Below, piece after piece: positions 1 through 11,923 of a stretch of DNA of 64,000 nucleotides. The stretch is from Quercus robur (taxonomy: Eukaryota > Streptophyta > Magnoliopsida > Fagales > Fagaceae). The translations under genes and the position numbers were made by a program. Below the pieces are notes generated by a model. The model was not told the origin of the DNA. It was given only the letters and a program-made list of their open reading frames with translations, and made no database searches. The first letter of the stretch is position 1. Each line of letters starts with the position of its first letter. Location of the stretch: positions 27,126,782 to 27,190,781 of the forward strand of contig NC_065535.1 in NCBI RefSeq assembly GCF_932294415.1, read 5' to 3'.

Positions 1-960
1 TGGGAGCAAATGAAATGGTGGGCCAGGGAGGAAACCAATTCCCTCCGCTTTTCCTTTCTCTCTGTTCCTTTTGTCTAACCAAACAAAGGAGTTGGCTTCC
101 TTTCCCTCCATTGCTTTCCCTTCTCTCCTCTTTCCTCCAATCCAAACAAAGGGTAATGTAACTTGCTTTGCAGCAGATGGGAAAATTTAAAAACACACAC
201 AAAGCCTAAATTGTCCGGTGAAAGTTGAAATGAGGGAGACCACCACAAAAGTGGTTGGTTTCTCCATTCTTATCATTACATAAAATAGTAGAACTACAAA
301 ATGTGCCTTCACTTATGCATAACTCTCTTGCTCTTCCCACACATGTTCATCATGCATGGCTTGTTTCAAAGTTTTAAAAAATGATTCCTGTTTATTGCTT
401 GCATCTCCTACCTAATCACTCAACAAACCATTGATGTTGCAATTTGCTTCCTCATGACTATATCTCACACACAATGACATTTAGCCTTAATAAGTTTGAT
501 TTGCTTGATGAAAACTCTCAAAGTTGCTTCTGGTTATATCAAATATCATCAAAGGATTTTTCTTGTAGAAGGTCATCTACTTTAGGAGAGATCTCACTCT
601 ATCATCTCAAAGCTGTATAGGACATAGCCCTGTACTCTGTATCTGAATTACATCTCACCATATCATTGACTCTTTTTTCTCTTCTGACTCCAAGTAACAA
701 GATTATATATCCTACATAAATACAAAGGTCGGAAACAGGCCTATCCCGGTGATCACCAGCGCAGTCTGCACTGAAGCAACATGTCAAAATTGCCTTTGAG
801 TTTGAACATTATGCCCTTGCAAGGAGCATCCTTTACATAAACCAAGAAATGATAGACAATATGCCAATGAACATGAGTGAACCGCCTATAACAACAAAGT
901 GATGTCAAGCTGAGTCACAGTCAGGTTAATCAATTTCCTGAAAAGCCTTCAATACTTTCT
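1..960. other. No gene recognised; AT-rich sequence
   Basis: No reading frame, RNA gene or repeat that I recognise lies here. The first 160 bases are pyrimidine-rich (many tttcctc/ctctct runs) and include two caaacaaa-type motifs, as often seen in plant intergenic MITE-like sequence, but no ends are visible. If the bHLH gene at 4007-4994 is intact, its missing 3' exons would have to lie in or beyond this stretch. I looked on the minus strand for the usual helix 2/leucine-zipper exon of that family and did not find it. Confidence 0.4.
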
Positions 961-3090
961 GGGATCCTCAAATTCCTCATTCTGAAACCACCTTGCCATG
1001 TGAGCTACTGCCTTGGCTTCTTAAACCCTTGATAACAGGATAAAAAATTTATACTGAAATGTATTATCCAAAAAAACTAGAGGGGCATACAAATGTAACA
1101 GAGGCCCTTAAAATACAAGAATAAACTTTAGCTGTGGATCATGGGTTTCTTGGATTGAATGGCAGCAGTGTTTTCGATAAAATTTGGTCTAGGGTGGCTA
1201 GTGAAACTAAGTTGGGTCTCTCAAAGACGGTTGAACAAGATCGAATTTTGCTCTCTTACCAAAGTTGATGTAGCACAAAATTTTCTAAAGAATTTTGCAG
1301 GAAAGAGCAAACTCCCCATGTCCACAGGTAGTATACTAGGGATGCTCCAAAATTCACTGAAAGTTTCATAAATTTAGAAATTCCTCCAAGAAAATGAATG
1401 ACCACTTAAGACAAATGCTGAATTCCTTCAAAAGTACATTGCTTTCTTTCTTTCCAAAGGGTCCGCATGACATATAGTGGAATGGCTCCCCATAGATCAG
1501 CAAGATGTTTACCTTAAAGCCCTCTCCAGCATGCCAGCAAATCCACTACCCTCTTTAGACTTATCCCAATGAAGTCCACAAAAAAAATAAAAATAAAATA
1601 AATTTTTTTATTAAAAAAAAAAAAAAAAAACCATAAATTTTGCACATAATCACAGTGAATTAGGAACGTCTAGCTGTTGTCAAAGTGAAAAGAGCTACTT
1701 TAGTAGGAAACTTAATCTTCCAAATGCTTTTCCACAGAAAGTATAGTGGGTTTCCAGTAGTAAGAACCTGATAATAAAACTTCAAAAATACCAATCCTAG
1801 AAGGGGATACAACACATCCAGTCTTCCCCATCCCTGGTAATTTTGGTGGAGTACAAAAGGCCGAGAAATTATTGTAAATTCCCCATATACCAGTCATGGA
1901 CAAATCTGGTGAACAAGATGTCCCAATGAATAACTCCACCATTCCAAATCATAGTCCACCACAAAAACCTCTTTATTTTGGGCTATACAATAGTGTCAAA
2001 GAAGCCTCCTTAAATGCAACCTCCCCACACAATAGATCAAGCCCAAAACGAACATGGAAGCCACTTCCCACCTATCACTTGACAAAACATTAGAGAACCT
2101 CCCATATGTTTCTCAAGAGACACACCATAGGGTTCCTTAAGCACTCCTAAAACCAGACTGCCCAGTTCATTTCCACACTTATAACTACAACAGTTCTCCA
2201 TAATGTATATGTTTCCGTGGCATAAGGCCAAAGCCACCTTCCCAACAATGCATTGGTAAAGTGTACTAGACCTAATGCCCAATCCAACATATCAAACTGC
2301 GTCATAAGATGTCTTCCTACCAAGCAAAATTTAACATCATCTTCTAGACCTCCCCAAAGAAAATCTCACAGTAATTTCTTAAAATGATGAACGATATTAA
2401 TTAGAATGGGGAATAAAGAGTGGATGTATGTGGGCAAACTAGAGAGAGTACTATTTATCAAAGTGTTTCAGCCTCCTTTTGATAAATATAGCTTCTTCTA
2501 GCCTGCAAACTTTCTTTTCATCTTCTCCAGCATTGGTCCCATATTTCTTTGGACTTATACCTAGCCCCCAAGGGAAGCCCCAAATATTTCACAAGCAATG
2601 CAAAGATTTTGCAGCCCAAAATCTCAGCCAAAGCTGATATTCTTGGAACATCTCCAATTGGTACCAATTTACTTGGATTAATCTTTTAGCCAAACACAGC
2701 TTCAAAACACAGAAAAATGCATTTCAAATAGCCCATTTGTACTGCCATTTCCATAAAAAAATCAAAGCGTCATATGCATACAAAAGATTTGCGATCATCA
2801 ATAGGTCAGTGCCCTTCCTCCCACTGTAAACCCCTGAAAATACTGCCCATATACAGCCTCCGAATACCTCCATCATTATTACAAATAAGAGTGGCGACAG
2901 TGGGTCACCATGTTGTAAGCCCCATAAACTATTAACAAATCCAATAGGACTCCCATTTACCAAAATAGAGAATATAGCTGTGGAAATACAAAAAAAAAAA
3001 AAATCCATTTTCTCCACTGCTCCTTAAAACCATATTTCTCCAAGTGTAAAAGAAGCTTCCAATTGACGTGCTTATTCAATTTTTTAAAAA
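960..3090 (-). mobile_element. LINE (L1-type non-LTR retrotransposon) remnant, 5'-truncated
   Basis: The minus strand from about 3090 downward reads as part of a plant LINE reverse transcriptase. There is an N-K-H-V-N-W-K-L-L-like segment around 3030-3085. It is followed by a G-L-Q-H-G-D-P-L-S-P block (family consensus R-Q-G-D-P-L-S-P) and by a Y-A-Y-D box where the catalytic Y-A-D-D is expected, in the open stretch 2724-3017. Below about 2700 the frame is broken repeatedly, and only patches look like LINE C-terminal sequence. The second catalytic aspartate position is changed, so the copy is dead even where the frame is open. It probably lies in the last visible intron of the bHLH gene, in the same orientation. 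The lower boundary is uncertain; no tail or target duplication was identified. Confidence 0.7.
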
Positions 3091-4006
3091 AAATTATAAG
3101 TATTTCAACTATTTTAATGCCCCACTTGGTTACAAGCTCACGCTACTAAGCTCAGCTGGTTATTCAATTTAATTATAGTAGTTTGCTTTTAAAAATTATC
3201 AAAAGCAATAAATAACAGAAATTGGGGGAAAACAACAGAGATTCAGCCATCAAAACAAACATAATAGATGCTAGCCATGAGTAATAACCAACGAACAACT
3301 TATATAAAGACAATACTAGCCACAATAATCAACGCAATTGCCACCCCTATATAGTCATTACCAAAATTGTAAAAGTAAAAGTAGAAGATTGCCTTTAATA
3401 ATACAATTTTCTCTTAATTATTACTTATCATACAATAATATTCTCTAAATGGACTATAGCAACAAACAGACAAGCAAAGAGTGAATTGAAGGAGGCCAAG
3501 GCAGTCCTTGGGCCCCAAAGCCCCCTTATTAGAACTTTTCAATTTGGTATGATAGATAAACAGAAATTTTACTTTGACCATCAGAAAATTATGCTTCATA
3601 TGTCCTATTGAACAAACTGAATTTCTTTGCTTTGGTTCCCCCATCTAAAGTTTCCTAGACCCGTCGCTGTGGACAACACTTTTGACAGTTTACTTTTAAT
3701 ATTTTTTGCCAAAATGATGGATCTAAAAAATAGAAAATTTAAATTCAAGAGAGTTCACATCTACCGACAACTAAAACTGTTGACTACTTGTGGCAAGTGG
3801 CAACAAATCTTTTTTTTTTTTTTTTTAATCTTCTCTTGAGAATCTACTTTTTGCTCAAGCATGTTTGCTGGTTAGCTTCAATTAGCAACACAACACAGAG
3901 ACCACAATGTTTTCCTTTCACTCAATAAAGAACACACCATGAATGGATTAATTTTTCATCAATAAAAGACGAACAAAAAAAGGTTTAGCTGTAAATTAGA
4001 GGCTAC

Positions 4007-4077
4007 CTTATCCATGTTGGGCACCAGCTCCTGAAGCTTTCTTATACGATCACTTATCCGAGTCCTTCGAACCTAAG

Positions 4078-4118
<41 letters not shown>

Positions 4119-4994
4119 AAAAACAAGAGGTGGAGGAAGTATCAGTTAGGAATAAACACAAACGGTTGACATTGGTTTTCTAAAAAATATATATATGTAA
4201 GAAAGTGAGTGATCATCAATCTCACACTCACCCTCTCAGCAATGCTTCTAGGATGAGTAGCGCAACCTCGCTTTGCCCGAACCCGACAAGGAACTGAGTC
4301 CTCCAAAAGCTTTTCCATCTCCATATCTATGAAGCTACCAACTCCACCACCACCGCTACTTTGCTCTCCTTTCTATATTATCAAAAAATATATATATACA
4401 TAGGTCTTAAATTTTTGTTTATAACAAACTAACCCCAAGAAAAAGAAAGAAAGTTACAAAAAAAAAAAAAAATACCAGTTGATGATGAGATGGGAACTTT
4501 GCAGTGAAGTGGTGGTTGAGCTCCCTAGAGCGCTTTGTGGCAGTACCACCACCACCGCCGCCATGAAAAGTGTTGGAGTTGGAGTGGGAGTCATAGTTGT
4601 TGTAATTTGGTGGGTTTGGGTTAAGACCAAAGTTGGAGAAGTAGGTTTCGGAATCAGAATTCCCGAAAAACTCAGCTGGAGAGCTGTTCTGTCTGAATAT
4701 GTTTGAGTCGAAGACTAAGAGGCTTGGATCGGCAGAGGAAGCAAGTAACTGAGTTAAGCTCTGGGTTGGCTTTAATGGGTCTTCTTCGTCTTCGTCTTCT
4801 TCTTCTTCTTCTTCTTCTTCTTCTTCTTTGTTTTCTTCTTTCTCTTCTTTTTGGTCTACTGGTTTTTCTTCTTCGAGAAGTGCTTCTAACCAGGTGGCAG
4901 GAGCTGAGCGGAACCGAGCGAGTCCACCACCTCCACTCAGTTCACCACTACCACCACCGCCACTGCTACTTCTACCGCCAGGTGTCGGTTGCAT
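4007..4994 (-). CDS. bHLH transcription factor, bHLH80/81-like (FBH-type clade), exons 1-3; 3' end not found
   Basis: Three exons join in frame: 4994-4476 (173 codons), 4372-4232 (47 codons) and 4072-4007 (22 codons). All introns are GT-AG and all phases are 0. The start is ATG 4994; an in-frame TAA at 5009-5007 rules out an earlier start. Residues about 18-33 carry A-R-F-R-S-A-P-A-T-W-L-E-A-L-L, the hallmark of the plant bHLH80/81/122/130 group. A long Glu/Asp run follows, then R-A-K-R-G-C-A-T-H-P-R-S-I-A-E-R and R-R-T-R-I-S-D-R-I-R-K-L-Q-E-L-V-P-N-M-D-K, which is the basic region, helix 1 and start of the loop. Arabidopsis members of this group are nuclear E-box binders; the FBH members activate CONSTANS. 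The exon for helix 2, which normally follows at once, is not seen between 4006 and 1. The gene is therefore either split by an intron that runs out of the window past the LINE, or 3'-truncated. Confidence 0.85.
4082..4114. repeat. (AG)n microsatellite in bHLH intron 2
   Basis: About 16 uninterrupted AG dinucleotides followed by an A run. They sit within 10 bases of the exon 3 acceptor; on the coding strand this is a (CT)n polypyrimidine tract just upstream of the AG. Confidence 0.95.
4786..4830. repeat. (TTC)n/(GAA)n coding microsatellite
   Basis: A trinucleotide run inside bHLH exon 1 that encodes the Glu/Asp-rich tract on the minus strand. It is a likely length polymorphism that changes protein length without shifting the frame. 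Confidence 0.9.
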
Positions 4995-5009
4995 CTGGTT
5001 CTCCAATTA

Positions 5010-7335
5010 CTGCTTTTGCTTCTTCAATGGAGGAGCTAATAAATTATCAATTTTGGAAATAAACAAACAAAACCCTTGTTTCTTTCTTTTTTGTTTGTTT
5101 CTTTGTTTTTCTATTTTTAATGGTCTGTCGTAAACTCGTAATAAAGGCTATATAGACTACACACTTCTTCGATTAGGACACTAATTGATTTTGCTTTGTT
5201 TTTGTTTTATCCTTTGTTTAATAAATTAAGATACTAATTGATTTTTCTTTATTTTTGTTTTATCCATTGTTTCATGAATTAAGACTAAATTTTTTTTATT
5301 TTTTTATTTACGTAGAGTTTAAAACTCAAATTTTTTATTCAACTTTGATAAGTTTTACTAATTAAATAATCTAAAATTTACTATTTACAATAACTTAGTT
5401 GCAATATTTTTAGTCGACTAATAAAACAAAAACTATATATTTTTTTTTAATTACAAGTCAATTCAATACAATCATTTGTTTACATTTAATTAAGGATTCT
5501 GATTTATTGTATTGTATTTAAGAAACTATACTTAAGTTTTACTTTCCATTTTATATTCACTAACTTTTAATATGTCATTGTCATGTGTTTTTTATTATTA
5601 TTATTATAAATTCTAAAAAGAAAAGAGTAAGTGCGGCAAATTACAATTGGTGAAATGAGGGGCAAATGGCTATTGACCCTTTATTTTTAAACTATTTAGC
5701 CAAATGGCCCATTTTTCAAAAGTTTTTAGTAAAATTTTTTTATTTTTGAAACTTGATATTATTGATGTCGAGTTTTGCTTAAAACTTATTAATAATGACG
5801 AGTTTTATGCAAAATTTTCAAAAAAATTTAAGTGATAAAATATGCCTAATATCATTCGATATTTAAAAAATATAGACATTTTATAAGATACTTTGAAAAT
5901 ATGATTGCTTTTGTTACCTACTTTAAAAACAAATGATTTTTAGCCATTTTTTCCTGTGGAATGAAACAGAGGAGCGATAAGGAAATCTTAGCGGGGTACG
6001 GTGTGAAAATGAGATTACACTAATGAGAATCAATAGTCTCAATATTAGTATAAAAATGGTTTCAAAAAGTTATTCTGTACACGACAATGATATAATTTTT
6101 TGGGGGAAAATTAGGAGCCACTACCCAGTAATCACACCATTTTCAGAGTATTGTTTGTGCTGATTTTGATGGCGGTTGACAATGGTGTAGCCCCAGCCGT
6201 AGCATTAGCTTTAGCATTCACGCTCCAATGGGCAAGCACCATTTGGGGCTATAAATTACTCCGAATCTTAATCTTCTAGCAGTATTTGATTTGTATGGCT
6301 TGGGAGAAAGTGATTACCACACTAGTACTTATTATGGTTGATTTAAGGTGCGTGTGCCTCTCAAAATATGCTTTTTCTAGAAAATTTAAGGAGGGGACAA
6401 AGCAATTAGTCCCAGCCACAAATGCACGTTGAAAAAAGCTGGCTTTGACGGCAACCTCTTTTTTTTAGCATTATATTTTTAACAAAATATTTATTTAAAT
6501 ATTTTAAAAACCTTTTAAATATCTATTATTAATTAAAAGGTATTTAAAAGGTTTCATTACAACACTATCAATATAAAAGTATGGTTTTAAAAATAATAAA
6601 ACCGTCAAAGAATCGGAAAAGAGATCAATTTTATTTTTACTTTTTCCTGCTTTTTGGGTTTGGTTTTATATTGAATTGGAGGGTCCGATAAACAGTGTAT
6701 AAAAGAGCCTAATATTGTATTATATAAGAGTCCAAATTTGATAAGAATGTAACAAAGCTCATGATTTACACTATATAATAAGAGCTTGCCACGTTAGTAT
6801 TTTACAAATTAATGAATAGAGCCTCTTACATAGAATCCATACTCATTAACACATTATTTCATAAATGTTTAAAAATCCAAAAATTGAACATTGAATTAGA
6901 TAAAAACCAAATCTAGGGACACCCTTTCAATTTCGAAAGGAGAAAGGGAAGAGCTCCTTTGTCCTTAAGGCATTGTGGAGCCTAAGGCAACTACTCTAAG
7001 TGAGGCCTATTTTTATATTTTAAATATTAATAAAAGATTTATTTAATTTTTGGTTTTTTTTCATTTAAAATCCATTTTTATTTATTTCCATTTGTTATTG
7101 ACACATAGAAAAAAAATCAACATATACAAATAATAGTTTGCCATGTGACGTTATTTTTTCATATCATAACCAAAAGACGAATGAAGTTACAAAAGATAAT
7201 ATATATCATTGTTTTATACATTGTCAAAGTCATCTTGTGCATCCAAAATTTTGAGATTCAATTTTTATTAGATATAAATATAATAATAGATAGATAGTGG
7301 GGACCTCATCTTGATTTTAGTTTGAGTATGGATAT
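5010..7335. other. Intergenic, AT-rich; bHLH upstream region
   Basis: This stretch would contain the promoter of the minus-strand bHLH gene. No coding sequence is visible. It is AT-rich with many short homopolymer runs and holds one probable MITE (5650-5960). No clear TATA element could be tied to a start site. Confidence 0.5.
5650..5960. mobile_element. Probable MITE with ~38-bp imperfect terminal inverted repeats
   Basis: The left end (…aaatggctattgacc…tttttaaacta) is matched by the reverse complement of the right end (…aaatggctaaaaatc…tttttaaagta). There is no ORF between. A convincing target duplication was not found, so the superfamily is open. Confidence 0.45.
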
Positions 7336-7343
7336 AGATAAGT

Positions 7344-8091
7344 TAGGGCTGTCCACGGGTCAGTCCGGGTCGGGTTTGTGCCCAACCCAGAACCGACCCG
7401 ATCACTTCGGGTCTCCTAAACATGGACCCGCCGCCGACCCGCCGACGGCAACGGTTCGGGTGGTCGGACGTCAAAATTTTCCGGTCGGTTTCCGGACGGA
7501 CTCGGATTGTGAGAATCGCGCCGGATTTTTGCCAAAATCTTCTTATTTTTGCTGGATCTGACCGGATTTCGAAGAGAGCTTGGCTGATCTCAACGAGCTT
7601 AGGCCGAACTTGAAGAGATCTTGGCAGATCTCAATGAGATCAGGCTCGATCTCGAAGAGATCCGGCGAGATCTCGAAGAGATCAGGCGAGATCTCGACGA
7701 GATCAGGCCTGATCTCGAAGAGATCAGGCTCGATCTCGAAGAGATCCGGCGAGATCTCGAAGAGATCAGGCCAGATATCGACGAGATCCGGCGAGATCTC
7801 GAAGAGATCAGGCCAGATATCGACGAGATCTCGCCGGATCTCGACAGATCGGACAAAATCCTACCGGCGAACTACTTCAATCGACGGAGAAAGATTTTCC
7901 GGTGTGTTTTCCGGTCGGGTCGGTTGAAATCGGTTTTCCATGCTTTAACCCGTCAACCGACCCGCCGGACTCGGATTTTGGGATCGGGGATCCGCCGCCG
8001 ATCGTCACCGGCGTCGGGTCGGCCGGTTCTCGGGCCGGATCGGTCGGGTTGGGCGGGTGGGTCGATTACCGGGTCTGATTGGACACCCCTA
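7344..8091. mobile_element. Non-autonomous hAT-type DNA transposon, 748 bp, TSD AGATAAGT
   Basis: The element begins TAGGGCTGTCCA and ends TGGACACCCCTA, which is a 12-bp terminal inverted repeat with one mismatch. It is flanked on both sides by a perfect 8-bp duplication, AGATAAGT (7336-7343 and 8092-8099). An 8-bp duplication and TAGGG(C/G)TGTCCA ends fit the hAT superfamily. The interior is strikingly GC-rich compared with its surroundings, with cgggtcggg/gacccg motifs near both ends, and it encodes no transposase. Its middle is a 21-bp tandem array (7565-7846). Open frames across the array arise because the unit length is a multiple of three and I do not treat them as genes. Confidence 0.88.
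7565..7846. repeat. 21-bp tandem repeat array, ~13 units, each a small hairpin
   Basis: Units follow GATCTCGAAGAGATC plus six variable bases (CGGCGA, AGGCGA, AGGCCA, AGGCTC and so on). Each unit contains the inverted repeat GATCTC-GAA-GAGATC, so the array can form a series of short stem-loops on either strand. The two first units are more diverged and one is 20 bp. The 21-bp period keeps several frames open; in one plus-strand frame it reads as D-L-E-E-I-R-(R/P/L) heptads. It lies wholly inside the hAT-type element. Confidence 0.93.
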
Positions 8092-8099
8092 AGATAAGT

Positions 8100-8754
8100 C
8101 ATCTGTCTCTAGTTAAAGTTACAAAAGTAAAGATGATCTCGCATTGGTTTACTGGAATTTCCGAATTTGTATTGATTTTTTTTTTTTTTTTTGAATGAGC
8201 ATAGCTTATAAATTATTGTATTGTATAATTTGCATTGGTGTTTAGTTCATGCGATCCAACTTTGAAATTATTTCACTCTCAAAAAAAAAAAAAAAAAAAC
8301 AAAAGAAACTTTGAAATTATTGTATGTCTTAGCATTTATGTAGCATAAGGTTATAAGTAGTTTTATTTTAGTTTTTGGGACTTTTTATTTATTTATTACA
8401 GTTGTATTTCTTGGTAATATATTTTTTTAAAGTAAAATAACCTGATAAAGATAAGTTATCCTAAACAAATACTTACAAAATGTAAGTAAGGGTGATCAAA
8501 TCATATCACTGGTGCACCCTCATGTACTTGATCATACCCACAAAAGCATACTTTGTTTCACAATATGATTGCAGTATTTGGCTAGTAACCCTTAAAAGAG
8601 ACTTAAGTTATGACTCTTTATGAAATTGTGCAAATACTTTTATCAATAAAAGGAAAGTGTATAACTAAATAATGTTGTATTTATTTGGTATCAAAAACAA
8701 AGTGTTGTATTTATTAATATTCTGCCCAAATTTCTTCTAAAGAATAAGTCGTAG
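8100..8754. other. Intergenic, no feature recognised
   Basis: AT-rich sequence with a T run near 8168-8192 and an A run near 8280-8299. The similar sequence tttgaaattatt flanks the A run on both sides. Nothing coding is visible. Confidence 0.5.
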
Positions 8755-9760
8755 TGTTAGGATCATCAACCAAACCCTAACCAATTATCAAGCTACATGC
8801 ATGCAAGTGGTATTCCTCGTCCTTTTAAGTGTTTGATCTTGTTTGATTCTTCTAATTAGTTCAAAAACATGTTTGTCTATGATGATTCAAGCTGATTTAG
8901 GATCAAAGAATGCTAGAATTACCTTTTTTCTTTTTTGTTCGAATAAGTTGTTCTTATGCAGTTATGCTCTTTCATACGACGACAAAGATTTATGTTTCCA
9001 TGAATGACGTGTGGTGGCTCAGTCCAATGGGATGAAGGTTTTGGATTGAGTTCCCCAATTTACTTGTATTCTGGGTCAAGAATATCCAACAATGGGAAGC
9101 CCCAAAGATGGCAAAGCAATTTCTATAGGAGATAGATGAAAGTTTTTCTTTCTATCTGGCTTCCTTTCTCGTATCCTTACCATTCCCAAGAACATCACAA
9201 TGTGACTAGCCCCTCCTTATGAAATCCGAATTGGATTTCTTTCTTCTCGAGAAGTAATTTTCCTCACCTCTCTCGTGTTTCTCTCTCCCCAGTTTTTCCA
9301 ATCCCCTACCCTCTATCCATCGGTCTTTATTTATAAACTTCCCTTAGTGGGGTCATCATGATGAGAGGGTGGTTTCCCTCTAAGCTATATTCTTGACCAT
9401 CGGTCTTTATTTATAGACTAACGTCATTCTCTCAAAACTTGCACTAGGCGCCAATTAATGCTCGGCAGGCGGATTCCCCTAAGACATTATCCCTTGATCT
9501 CAGTATGATAGAAGATGTTCGGTTAGGCTGTGAGCTTGGACCAGGCCCATCTAGGGAATGGGCTAGGTGCTCGGTTAGTAAGTAGGGCAAGTGGGCCCAT
9601 TTAGGAAACTTATTATGAGCTTGGTGCAAGTCGATAGTCGTGGCCCATACAACATGCTTTTATGTTTTTTCTTGACATATTGGTTGAATGGATGACATGA
9701 TATGAAGTTAGTTACCGTACTCTTGAAGACCTACTCATTGGGCAAGGTAGGTGCCTAACA
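8755..9760. mobile_element. Possible solo LTR (weak)
   Basis: The stretch begins TGTTAGG and ends CCTAACA, the TG...CA inverted ends of many plant LTRs. It is about 1.0 kb long and has a TATA-like tttatttata that occurs twice (near 9330 and 9410), within a duplicated cggtctttatttata segment. No 5-bp flanking duplication matches, so an old insertion or a coincidence are both possible. Confidence 0.3.
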
Positions 9761-11095
9761 CATTCTCATCTCATAACTAAACCTCCGATTTTAGATCAAC
9801 GGCTCGTAGACTAATTCTTATTCCATGTAATTTTCATTTTTTTAATGTAAATAGGACCCAAAGCAATGTAATTTCCTAGATTGTATAAGACATTAAAGCT
9901 TCGTAATGTTATTTTTTAGCAAACATAAATTATTTTCAATCAATAAAATGAGGAATTCTTTTATTTTATGGTTTTCTTATATTTCTTTTTTCATAAATTA
10001 AGATAAGTGGTGACTCCAAATGTACAACCCTTGAGATTTAGAGGTACAATATCCAAAGTTGATCCACAATTTTGAGAGGTATCAAACATGGTCTCACCCA
10101 TTCACATGGATAGTCCAAACAAACAAATAGACCAAGATCGTAGTCTCTCAAACTCCTCAATTCAAGTATCTTAACAATACTTTCTCAAAAAAAAAAAAAG
10201 TTATCTTAACAATACCATCACCTTTATCAAAATATTTCATCTTACAATGTTTTAGCAAACGTGGCTATTGATTTCTTAAATAGGGTAATAATGAAAAATA
10301 AAGAGTAGACACTCTTGACTCTTTTTAATACATTACATTGAGAAAACTCAATATATAAGAGGGAGCAATAAATTATCTTGCTTTTATGGTGTCAACCTCA
10401 CGCTAATAATATGTTAAATAAATCTAACCTAATCAAGCCAATGTTATTAATATGTTAAATAAATTTAATCTAATCAAGCCAATGTTATCAATCCCATTTA
10501 GGTACTCATTCCGATTTATCCATCGAAACGAAATATTTTGGTATTAGTCAATGTACCATTTTGGGATTAATTTGAAATAATACAAATTCTTAAATCTTAA
10601 TATCATCATCACATCACATCACATGACAAGAAGATTTATAATATCTTAGGACATAAAGATAGGTCTAATCATCTAACTAATTTTTATTTGTTTATTTATG
10701 GTAGAAAACCATCTAACACCTCATTACATTTCAAGCCAACAAGGTCTATAATTAAAATTTAAGATCTTGTAATATAACATTACCCATCATCAATGAAACA
10801 ATTAGAATCAATTCAAAACAACATAGTTTCATTTTTTGATAAGGAAAAAAAAGAAAAAGAAAAAAAGAGTGAATTCATATCAGCCCAAATTTTAATGATG
10901 GATGAAAATGGCCAAAATGACCTGGGACCAAAATGATGTTGAATGTTTTTTTCTAAGGTGGAATGAGTGGGTTTCTCACTTCGATTTGCTTACCAATACG
11001 GTGTGTTCTAGCCAGAACAGAATAGAATCAACAACAATGATCAAAGCAATTTTACCTAATTCTTACCCTTAATTAGTAGGCAGGTTGTTATAGAA
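9761..11095. other. Intergenic, no feature recognised
   Basis: AT-rich sequence without convincing coding potential. A short local duplication (taatatgttaaataaatttaa type) lies near 10406-10490. Confidence 0.5.
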
Positions 11096-11640
11096 GGGAA
11101 TCAACTCATGTAATAGAGTAATATATTTGAAAAAATATTTAACCTAGGAAAATTTATTAAATAATATAATATATATATATATATATATTTTAAAGTTACA
11201 AGAAATTTAACTTGATCCAAACTTAAATTAGAAGATAAAACTTCTTCATTATGAACTATTAATAAGAAAATCCCTAAAACGAACATGTTTGCTAACCAAC
11301 CATTTGATGAGGAAAATAACTTAAGAAGATTAATTTAGTAATTCTTAAACTTAAATATAAGAATTCATAATTTAAGGGAACCAGCTCGTGTAATAGAGTA
11401 ATATATTTGAAAGAATATTTATCCAATGAAAAGTTATTAAATAATAATATATTTTTTAAAAAAAGTTACAAGAAATTTAACTTGACCCAACCATAAATTA
11501 CAAGATAAAACTTCTTAATTATGAACTATTAATAAGAAAATCCCTAAAACGAACATGTTTACTAACCAGCCATTTGATGAGAAAAATAATTTTAGAAGAT
11601 TAATTTAGTAATTCTTAAAGTTAAATATAAGAATTCTGCA
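11096..11640. repeat. Tandem duplication, two ~270-bp units, period 280
   Basis: Unit 1 (11096-11375) and unit 2 (11376-about 11636) both begin GGGAA(T/C)CA(A/G)CTC. They share the aagaaatttaacttga, aagataaaacttctt, taagaaaatccctaaaacga and gaagattaatttagta blocks in order, ending near gaattc. Unit 1 contains an extra TA dinucleotide run. No ORF is conserved between the units. Confidence 0.9.
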
Positions 11641-11923
11641 TATACTGCCATGAATTTGGCTTGTCTTTAATGTTTTAGCGCATTGGACATGACACTAAAC
11701 ATTATATCTGTTAAAAAATTCCATCCAACCCAACCAAAAAAATCCATTCAACCCAATCAAAAACAAAACTTCATCTAACAAGAACTCAACTAATTTCCAC
11801 ATTTTCTTTCCCCTGCCCACATATTTTACGGCAACAAAATAGAATGGTAACAAAAATCCAAAACCACAAACACAACATTTAAAACCCCACGTTCATCTAG
11901 CAAATGTACATATAACTATATAA

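Noticed and set aside
3414..3839. Open frames of 70-76 codons on both strands between the LINE and bHLH exon 3
   Set aside because: There is no protein-like pattern; the region fits bHLH intron 3.
4479..5133. Plus-strand open frames of 75-119 codons
   Set aside because: They are antisense shadows of bHLH exon 1; the Leu/Ser/Pro runs are the complement of its Glu and Gly codons.
7580..8097. Open frames of 115 and 158 codons (plus) and 85 codons (minus) over the hAT-type element
   Set aside because: They are produced by the 21-bp repeat period. They are open on both strands at once and encode only repeats followed by GC-rich element sequence.
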